The notes beneath the pieces are model-generated. The model was not told the origin of the DNA. It saw nothing but the letters and a program-made list of their open reading frames with translations, and made no database searches. Positions 29,512 through 36,081 of a DNA stretch of 36,081 nt are shown here, one piece after another. This DNA is from Conoideocrella luteorostrata. Its lineage: Eukaryota; Ascomycota; Sordariomycetes; Hypocreales; Clavicipitaceae. Numbering within the stretch: the stretch's first letter is position 1; the number at the start of each line of letters is the position of its first letter. Position numbers and translations under genes: made by a program. The stretch is taken from NCBI GenBank assembly GCA_032433595.1, contig JASWJB010000381.1:1-36081 (forward strand), in the 5' to 3' direction.

Positions 29512-32403
29512 ATGCCCAGTGCCCAGCGATCCCTCAACCGACAACCCGGCATCATGCACAGAAACAAGGGTGCCGGTGCTCCCAAGGGTGCCGGCATCCT
29601 GAATGCACTACACGCCATGGAGATGATCGATGTAAAATCGAAGCTCCCAGCCGGTGAGCAGCCCCAACCCACCTGTTTGCTCGAAGTTGTTTGCTGCAAA
29701 CATGGCCGAAAAGCTAATTGTCGCATTACTTGTCTAGAGATTTTTAATTCCATTCTCGACTACCTACCGGTCGCCGATCAGCTCCGCGTCGCACGAACAT
29801 CACGCAGACTACAAGAGATGGTATACGATGACACCAGATGGGTGTCGCGACTAAAAAGCATGCACTGTTGGGATGAGAGAGAGGCACGACGGAAGTTTGA
29901 AGAATCCATTCGAAAGAGACGAGAAGCGCAGCGAGCTTCACAAGCACTCAGCCAACCCAACGGAATAGCAAAGGGCGAACCACACGCAACCACAATCTTC
30001 GACGCTTCCGCTGAGGAACAAAGACGGAAAAGAGCGACGTCTGAACTTCGAGACGGTTTCGAGACTTTGAGCGTTGGTGGAGGCGCACCTGAAGCAAGCA
30101 AGGATCCTCAAGAATCAGACGCGTATTTGAAGATATTAAAAAACGCGAAGAGCATCAGAGGCGGAGCGAGACAAGAATACGGCAAGATTTACGGCGCACT
30201 GGCACCATTTTACTTTGATATTGTGAAAGCCAAAACACATACAGACCCGATTGTGTTCAAAGCGTTTCGGGACCCGGAACAACAGGCAAAAATGTTGGCA
30301 AATTTACTACGATTTGCCAGAAGCGATTGGTCGTCTGGGTGTGATGAGAGAGAACAAAAGCTCTCTAACATGATTGGCCTCTTTGAAAGCGCCGTCCTTC
30401 GAGAATTTGAGCAGGGATACGAATATTGGGATGTCGATGGACGTATGCGTCGATACGCTCACGTCTTGCACACGTTGAATGGTGCACGCGGTGGCATTGA
30501 TCTATTTATTCATAAACATCCAATCTTCAGCGACCGTGACTTGGTTATGAGTCCCCTAGAGGGTTTAAACAGAGGAGCTGTAGATGAGATGTCATTAGAA
30601 CCATCCAGACGCTTCTTTGAGGTCCTGTTGGCCAAAACCAATGATCAAGCTGGCGTCATTGGTCGCATATTCCCTAACGCCAACTCTGTGTTTTGGGACT
30701 TTGTCGACAAGGTCAGAGAAGATATAATTATTGAGTACACAACGCCGCTGTTTGATGAGAGCCACGAGCGCAGTATTGCGTCGTATTTGAAGGCTATCTC
30801 AGGCGTGTTTGAGCAACTGATGCGTTTCTTTCAATCACTTACGCCACCGGAGAAGTCAGAAGGCGAGGAGGACGACGTTACTTCCAAGGTAAAGGAACTG
30901 TTGCTGAAGGTGTTTGAGCCCCATTTAGATTTGTATCTGCAAGAAGAATTGGAATATTTCACGAAACGCGCGGAGACGGAGGTGTCGCAGTGGGAGAAGA
31001 AGCTGACCGACGAGGATTTATCTCTCGAGTCTTTCTACTTGGCGAATGTGAACAGATCGGCCGAGAAGTCGGATTTTCTAAGCTCTTTCAAAAAAGTGGT
31101 TATGATGCCGGTTACGGTGCTGCCAAGTTTTCCCATGGGATCACCATTTGCGACGGCAAAGCCTACTGTTCCCCCATCTGTTGCTGCTACCTCATCCTTT
31201 TCTGCTGCTGCTGCGAATGGCTCAACAGCTATCACATCGATGCCACCGCGGCCAGAAACACCGGGTGCTAGCGGCAGAGCTAGCCCCATGCCAGGAAAGG
31301 CACCAACTGATGAGCTTGCGGCCAAGGCAGCTCTGATGGCATCGAAGCTTGAGGGCATCAAATCATTATGCAGTATTGAAGTGGCCCTTAATTTGGTCCA
31401 CCTGGCAAAGACAAGCCTGGGCAGAGCAGCAGTGGTTATTCCCCTAGGCGGCCAAGTCGGAGGGGAAGCAAAGGAGCAATGCGCCAGTATCTTCGTAGTC
31501 CTGTTGCGAATTCTTGGTCAACGCCACGTCAAGAGTGGTTTTGAAACAGCTGTCAACCATCTGTCACACTATAACCCGCGTGACGTGAGCGACCATGATC
31601 AGAAGGGAGTCGCTCCCCTTGTGACATTTATCGAACTGGTTAATGTGGGTGATCTGATATCGCAGATGATTGACGTGTTTTACGAACAGCAGCTGGCGAC
31701 GCCGAAAATCGCCGACAAAAACGACTTTCTTGACCCGGCGGGGTTAGCTAAGAAGAAGTTCGAGCAGATGTTGGATGAGAGTGTTGCTGCTGGTCTGAAC
31801 AAGGGCATTGATGTACTAATGGATGAAGTGGAATATCTGCATTCAACTACCCAGCTGCCTGCGGATTACAACCCGCGCCCCGTGTCAACCATCTCGATAG
31901 CATCGACAGCTGCCCTCCCTGGTGGTGCATCTGAACCAGACATCGGCCCGACACCGACTGCCAAACGAATCGTCGAGCTTGTCTCCTCCCATACGGATAT
32001 GCTTGTCGGCACCACCGACAAGGCCATGCTTGATGTTTTCAATGGCGAAGTCGGTCTTCGCTTGTTTACAGCTATATGTAAACACTTAAAACGCCAACGG
32101 GTATCCACTGACGGCGCGATCAAACTGATTGCTGATATGAACCTATTTGCGGAGTACATACGCACGCTAAAACACCAAGATCTGGTGGCTTATTTCGCGG
32201 CACTGAGGGAATTAAGCCAAATTTATCTGATTGACCAGGCACATGCCAAGGAGATGGCTTCGGTGATTGCAGACGGGGATCGATTCGGAGGCGTGTTCAG
32301 AGCGGAGGAGGTATATGAGTATGCACAACGGAGGGCGGATTGGTATCAGATCAGAAGGAGTGTGGAGAGGGCGATGTACGGAATGGACTGCGTGGTGATG
32401 TAA
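29512..32403 (+). CDS. rcy1: Recyclin-1-like F-box protein with Sec10-like region (Rcy1/Pof6 family)
   Basis: Two exons: 29512-29653 and 29738-32403, 935 residues. The 84-bp intron (GTGAGC donor, GCTAAT branch site, TCTAG acceptor) is stop-free and in frame. Removing it restores the F-box LPAEIFNSILDYLPVADQLR (residues 45-64) followed by CRXTSRR-like RTSRRLQEMVYDDTRW. A long helical region follows, with exocyst Sec10-like character (PFYFDIVKAKTHTDP, LREFEQGYEYWDVDGRM, ARGGIDLFIHKHPIF). A Ser/Ala/Thr-rich linker lies near residues 555-600 and the C-terminus ends YEYAQRRADWYQIRRSVE. Rcy1 in yeast is an SCF-type F-box protein needed for endosome-to-Golgi recycling; Pof6 in fission yeast is needed for cell separation. 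It converges on the CDK7-like gene. Confidence 0.88.
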   Translation: MPSAQRSLNRQPGIMHRNKGAGAPKGAGILNALHAMEMIDVKSKLPAGEQPQPTCLLEVVCCKHGRKANCRITCLEIFNSILDYLPVADQLRVARTSRRLQEMVYDDTRWVSRLKSMHCWDEREARRKFEESIRKRREAQRASQALSQPNGIAKGEPHATTIFDASAEEQRRKRATSELRDGFETLSVGGGAPEASKDPQESDAYLKILKNAKSIRGGARQEYGKIYGALAPFYFDIVKAKTHTDPIVFKAFRDPEQQAKMLANLLRFARSDWSSGCDEREQKLSNMIGLFESAVLREFEQGYEYWDVDGRMRRYAHVLHTLNGARGGIDLFIHKHPIFSDRDLVMSPLEGLNRGAVDEMSLEPSRRFFEVLLAKTNDQAGVIGRIFPNANSVFWDFVDKVREDIIIEYTTPLFDESHERSIASYLKAISGVFEQLMRFFQSLTPPEKSEGEEDDVTSKVKELLLKVFEPHLDLYLQEELEYFTKRAETEVSQWEKKLTDEDLSLESFYLANVNRSAEKSDFLSSFKKVVMMPVTVLPSFPMGSPFATAKPTVPPSVAATSSFSAAAANGSTAITSMPPRPETPGASGRASPMPGKAPTDELAAKAALMASKLEGIKSLCSIEVALNLVHLAKTSLGRAAVVIPLGGQVGGEAKEQCASIFVVLLRILGQRHVKSGFETAVNHLSHYNPRDVSDHDQKGVAPLVTFIELVNVGDLISQMIDVFYEQQLATPKIADKNDFLDPAGLAKKKFEQMLDESVAAGLNKGIDVLMDEVEYLHSTTQLPADYNPRPVSTISIASTAALPGGASEPDIGPTPTAKRIVELVSSHTDMLVGTTDKAMLDVFNGEVGLRLFTAICKHLKRQRVSTDGAIKLIADMNLFAEYIRTLKHQDLVAYFAALRELSQIYLIDQAHAKEMASVIADGDRFGGVFRAEEVYEYAQRRADWYQIRRSVERAMYGMDCVVM

Positions 32404-33459
32404 GAGAGAGACTGGAAGGGAATAGCCAGTACGAGGAACCGTTGTCTTACGGGAAAGAGGGAAGATACAGCCAGGCAATAAAAAAGGGGCGGGTTCTGCT
32501 GGATGAGTGATTCCTTTTTATGGGCTTGATGTTAGGCCCCAGCGTTTATATTAAATTTGAAATATGTTGCCCTGATGGTGACTTCTCAGCTCTCTTTGCA
32601 CCTCCTACTACTGTATCTAAAGTCTACGCTTCTCCCTATGTGCCTCTCCTTAACGCGCAACTATCACTCACGGCACATGCTACATTAAATGTAATATATC
32701 CGCCATCAGTGCGGAGCTTCACGATTCGTAGGATTTTTAGATTGCAGAGTGCTTTCGGATATGTATCATCAGCCATGCATGCATCTATGATCGGCTTTTG
32801 GGCGTCTTTTATATCCCGTTTATCGAAGATCAGTACGCCAGTTGCTGCTGCTGAGAAAAAACTCAAGACAACTTTACCGGGGGATCTACAACACTATGAG
32901 GTCTTCGCATGCGGTATCTGGAACAGCTGTAAAGCCGTGTTATTGATTTTACCACAAAAGTAGAACATTCCTTACTTGCAATACAGTCATCTGAACTGTA
33001 TCTTGGCTGTTGCTATCACATCTCTGTTCTGTACTGTACTTTTGGAGATTGGTGCTTGCGAGGACGTTCGGCGGCTTGTTTGGGAGCCGCGGGTTATTGT
33101 GGTCACTGCAGTGGTGGTTTAGGATAAAATAAGTAGAAGATGGTTTCACTATATAGCTAACTATCTTTGAATCTTCTTAATTTACAACGCTTGAGAGATC
33201 TCACTCTACTGATTGAATAATACTCTAAATACTAATTTTCAAGTCTATCCTTAGTGACTGAAAAGCAGCAAAACTATGCGACCAAGTGGACTGTCGCGAA
33301 TCTATACTACTGTGAGACGTCTCCAGCACACACATGTGGCCACTGACATGATACTAGTAAATATATTTAAACTAGAGTATAAAAAAAATTACTCGCTACT
33401 TCGTGTTAAGAGCGCGTTTTTCATAACTTTCCGGACCTTTGTTGTTTCCGAAGCGAACA
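32404..33459. other. Convergent intergenic region, AT-rich
   Basis: 1.06 kb between the stops of rcy1 and the CDK7-like gene. It should hold the two 3' UTRs. The stretch 33120-33430 is AT-rich. A 147-codon frame at 32520-32963 has no recognisable domain or codon pattern and I do not call it a gene. Confidence 0.45.
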
Positions 33460-34761
33460 TCACCTGGCCCCAAAGTCCAACTTCCTTGCCACCTTAGCAC
33501 CTCTATCCTCATCTGCCACCACGCCAGGCCTCCTCTTCAAATCCGCACCGAGCTTCTCCTCCGCACCAGAGGTCTTTTTGGGCAGATCTTGCTTCCTAGT
33601 GGGTTTTGGGTCGGCATGCCACCACCTATGACGGAGCATATCTCTAGCGGTGATTCGCTTCCGAGGATCCAACGCCAATGTCTTCATAAGAAGATCCACG
33701 CCATCGGATCCAACTGTCCCGAAGCGCATTTCGTACCAATCCTTACCATGAACGGGGTGCTGGCCTGGCACTGTGAACTCAGGGAGCTTAGTTACGCCTG
33801 GCCAGTTGTCTTCGTTGGGAGTGCCGATAGCCTCGCAGATCATCTTGATTTGATCGAGCTCATTGTTTCCGGGCAGGAAAGGCGCTCGTAAAACGAGTTC
33901 AGCAAAAACAGTGCCAACGGACCAGACGTCAACAGCGCCGCTGTAGTGTTTAGCTCCAAAAAGTAGCTCGGGGGGGCGGTACCACCGCGTAATGACATTG
34001 GAGGTCATGTTCTGATGGGGGTCTGCAAAGCTGCGTGCGAGACCAAAATCGGCGAGTTTGACCTCCCCGTCCGCCGCAATCAGCAAGTTATTGGGTTTTA
34101 TATCGCGGTGCAGCACAAAGTTTTTGTGGCAGAACCATATTGCGCGTGTGAGCATCCCCATCCAGGCTTTGATATCGGCGGCGCCGTAGCGCACGTGGTC
34201 GGTATCGCGGATGAGCATTTCCAGGTCGCCGAGGGGGAGGTATTCCAAGACGAGATTGAGGTTTTGGTCTTTGGATGAGAAGACACTGAGGAGGGAGATG
34301 ATGTTGGGGTGATGCAGTTCTTGGAGGTGCTTGAGCTCGCGGACGGCATCGGGTGCCATGCCCTCGGTGTACTCTTTTTGGATTTTGATCTTTTTGATGG
34401 CCACGAGGGTGTTTGGTTTGGAGCGGACGTGGCCGAGGAAGACGATGGCGTAGGTACCTTCTCCGAGTTTCTTGCCTAAGAATGATCCCACAACGTTTAG
34501 TAAATTGTGGAGGGAGACAGTGTAGATAGCTTAGGATGTTAATAAAGAAAGCCAACCTTTGGCGTATTTGCGCTTCTCCTCTTCATTCATTTGCTCTGCA
34601 AGATCCAGCGTGGGAGGCAAGGTTGCTGCCGACGTCGGTGGCGGGGCAGCCGGTTTTGGCGTGCCATTAGATGAGGTTTGTCCTGAGGCAAGGTTCTTCA
34701 GAGGCGATCCTAAAGTCAGTGTCTGCTCCTTAGTGACAGTGACGACTGGGGAAACAGCCAT
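33460..34761 (-). CDS. CDK7/Kin28/Mcs6-type cyclin-dependent kinase
   Basis: Two exons: 34557-34761 and 33460-34475, 406 residues, joined across an 81-bp intron at KYAKG-KKLGEGTYAIV. Visible kinase motifs: glycine loop LGEGTYAIV (72-80), VAIKK lysine near 96, the alpha-C helix APDAVRELKHLQEL (a CDK7-like replacement of PSTAIRE), HRDIKPNN (191-198), DFG (211-213), T-loop Thr in NMTSNVITRWYRPPELL near 226, and VDVWSVG. The N-terminus (1-68) is Pro/Ala/Thr-rich and the C-terminus is basic with Lys/Arg clusters. The family is the TFIIH kinase that phosphorylates the RNA polymerase II CTD and, in some fungi, activates other CDKs; the cyclin partner is Ccl1/cyclin H. An upstream in-frame extension to 34893 exists, but the ATG at 34761 gives the usual length. 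Confidence 0.92.
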
Positions 34762-36032
34762 GATGTGCTGTGGTTGCGCATGTATGGGTAGATGGGCGCA
34801 GAAGAGTGAGTAGTGCAACGGTGGAGTTTCGTCCAATTGTGTCCGGTGACCCCGATCGCACACAGCCGAATGGTTGTTTAGGGAGGTCTGCAATTCGTCA
34901 TTGAAACCGAATGATGTTGTCCGTGGTTCGACGTGTAATGCGGGCGGCCCCGACGCCTGATGCTAAAGAGGTTGTATTTCACGACGATGGTGGTTCTGAG
35001 ATTCAGATACTACAAACAAGATGGACCGGCTTATCTTATCAAAAGTGGCGCATGATGTGTTTCCACTGGAACTGCGCTACGCGGGAAGTGATAGTCTGCA
35101 CCAAATGCTCCATCAAATGCTACTCCGTCAGTCCGTACTCCGTATTGAGTACAATACAATAGTTACTGGCTGTAGTACTTACAATAATCACGCTTTGCGG
35201 ATATTAAAAAACAATCAATCAATCGACACATTGCGAGCCCAATCGAGCCTTTTCGACTACAAGAGCTACTGCTATCGCATTTCTAGTCAAGACTCAAGTA
35301 ATTTTAATATGAAGGCGTTTCCACCGAAAAGATACTACATCTTGTACTCTGTAATGACCAGAGGATGAATTTAAAACCTAGTTTTTGTCGTCTCCTCCAA
35401 TGCAATGCGTATGTACGAGTACTGGGTGTATTTACGATGTGCCTTTTTTTAATTAATTTTCAAACATCCAGCCTGCCAAGTTGCCTGCAGTGCCACGCAC
35501 CCAAGCAACCAACGACTCGCGCTGATCAACTCGGCATAACAATCGCAAACAGGCGTCCGTCGTGGTCATGCTAGTTAGTACCTGGCCCACTCCTGGCCTT
35601 GCTTATGCACCTTGCATCTGCTACGTCATCGCCCGGCTGTAGCGGAGCCCACGATTTAGGTTCGAAGGTCCCGAAACAACGACATCGCGATCGTTGAATT
35701 CGCCGTATTGTCGCGGCCCGTTGGCATCGCCCCCCCTTTCTTCACCTTCTCCCCTTCCTCCTCGTCTTCATTCTTTGTACTATATCCGTGATTGCTCAAT
35801 TAGGGCTGTGCAAGACTCGTCTTGAGTGCCCTTTACGGTGACGAGCCGATACGGGCCTCTGCCGAGCTGTCGTGACGAATACATCGGCATCACCAATCGA
35901 TCGCTCGGTTTACCATCTCATGATCTGGAACTTACGCTGCTATTTCCGCGTACATGCATTTTATCTCTCTATATCTATCTATACTTAGTTCGACGTTTTA
36001 ATCTGCCGTGACTAAACATCCATTCATCCATC
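34762..36032. promoter_or_regulatory. Upstream region of the CDK7-like gene and right flank
   Basis: 1.27 kb. It contains one exact TACTCCGTA (35136-35144) inside a hairpin GTACTC-CGTATT-GAGTAC, a near-palindrome CAACGA...TCGTTG (35677-35696), and a pyrimidine-rich tract (35728-35775) of the kind found upstream of fungal start codons. No gene recognised in the short frames. Confidence 0.45.
35135..35152. repeat. Hairpin GTACTC-CGTATT-GAGTAC with dispersed motif
   Basis: A perfect 6-bp inverted repeat with a 6-nt loop containing the exact 9-mer TACTCCGTA, preceded by a one-mismatch copy (TACTCCGTC at 35121). It closely parallels the hairpin at 1158-1173. Confidence 0.75.
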
Positions 36033-36081
36033 ATGGCAGCACGCGGCTTTCTCTCATACTGGGTACTAATCAACCCCCCCC
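36033..36081 (+). CDS. Possible 5' end of another gene, cut by the window edge
   Basis: An ATG at 36033 opens MAARGFLSYWVLINPP and remains open to the last base. A pyrimidine-rich tract lies about 260-300 bp upstream, which would suit a fungal promoter. Sixteen codons are too few to recognise a family. It may be chance. Confidence 0.2.
   Translation, partial: MAARGFLSYWVLINPP

Noticed and set aside
32520..32963. 147-codon frame between rcy1 and the CDK7-like gene
   Set aside because: Lies in the convergent 3' flank and has no domain; probably chance.
33900..33990. WYRPPELL in place of WYRAPELL in the CDK7-like T-loop as a defect
   Set aside because: The Pro variant is seen in other active CDK families and all catalytic residues are present.
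1..36081. tRNA or rRNA genes
   Set aside because: Eye-scanning for B-box sequences (GGTTCGAATCC-like) with a matching acceptor stem found nothing convincing; the closest, near 35657, lacks partners.

Overview
The window is nuclear DNA of a filamentous ascomycete. Genes carry several short introns (about 43-134 bp) with GTATGT/GTAAGT-type donors, CTAAC/CTAAT-like branch sites and CAG/TAG acceptors. The proteins resemble Sordariomycete orthologues. A secreted, intronless family 18 chitinase of the bacterial-like subgroup hints at Hypocreales, for example an insect- or fungus-attacking lineage. That placement is inference.

Layout, left to right. 1-2095 has no recognisable gene. A minus-strand IGR-motif mitochondrial ribosomal protein (mS41/Fyv4 type, 2096-2791) is divergent from a four-exon SNF2-RING helicase/ubiquitin ligase of the Irc20/SHPRH type (3299-7925, +). 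That gene converges on a three-exon TRAP-alpha/Irc22-like ER membrane protein (8757-9793, -), which is divergent from a histidine-phosphatase (phosphoglycerate-mutase-like) gene (10368-11271, +). After 1.4 kb comes the chitinase (12664-13716, +), facing a decayed short-chain dehydrogenase pseudogene (13959-15209, -). Then follow the calcium-channel subunit Mid1 (15736-17695, -) and the ER-shaping protein Yop1 (19660-20436, -). The 2 kb between yop1 and a divergent RFX transcription factor gene (22472-25169, +) contains a cluster of short repeats. Aspartate kinase (26593-28610, +), the F-box/Sec10-like recyclin Rcy1 (29512-32403, +) and, on the other strand, a CDK7/Kin28-type kinase (33460-34761, -) complete the window. 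A possible first exon begins at 36033 and runs off the edge.

The genes do not form one pathway. They are mostly housekeeping functions: mitochondrial translation, genome maintenance, secretory pathway (TRAP-alpha, Yop1, Rcy1), calcium entry, amino-acid synthesis and transcription or cell-cycle control. The chitinase and the dead dehydrogenase are the only accessory-looking part. I reconstructed exon structures by hand. Every multi-exon intact gene sums to a whole number of codons, which supports the splice choices.

I do not see a new multi-gene system. The most unexplained signal is a 9-mer, TACGGAGTA/TACTCCGTA. I found nine exact copies by eye, all between genes, often inside small hairpins and often near TAGTTAGT-type inverted repeats. 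Other points are the multiply broken dehydrogenase, two stop-free 84-bp introns, and a GTGGGG/CCCCAC inverted repeat about 1 kb upstream of the chitinase.
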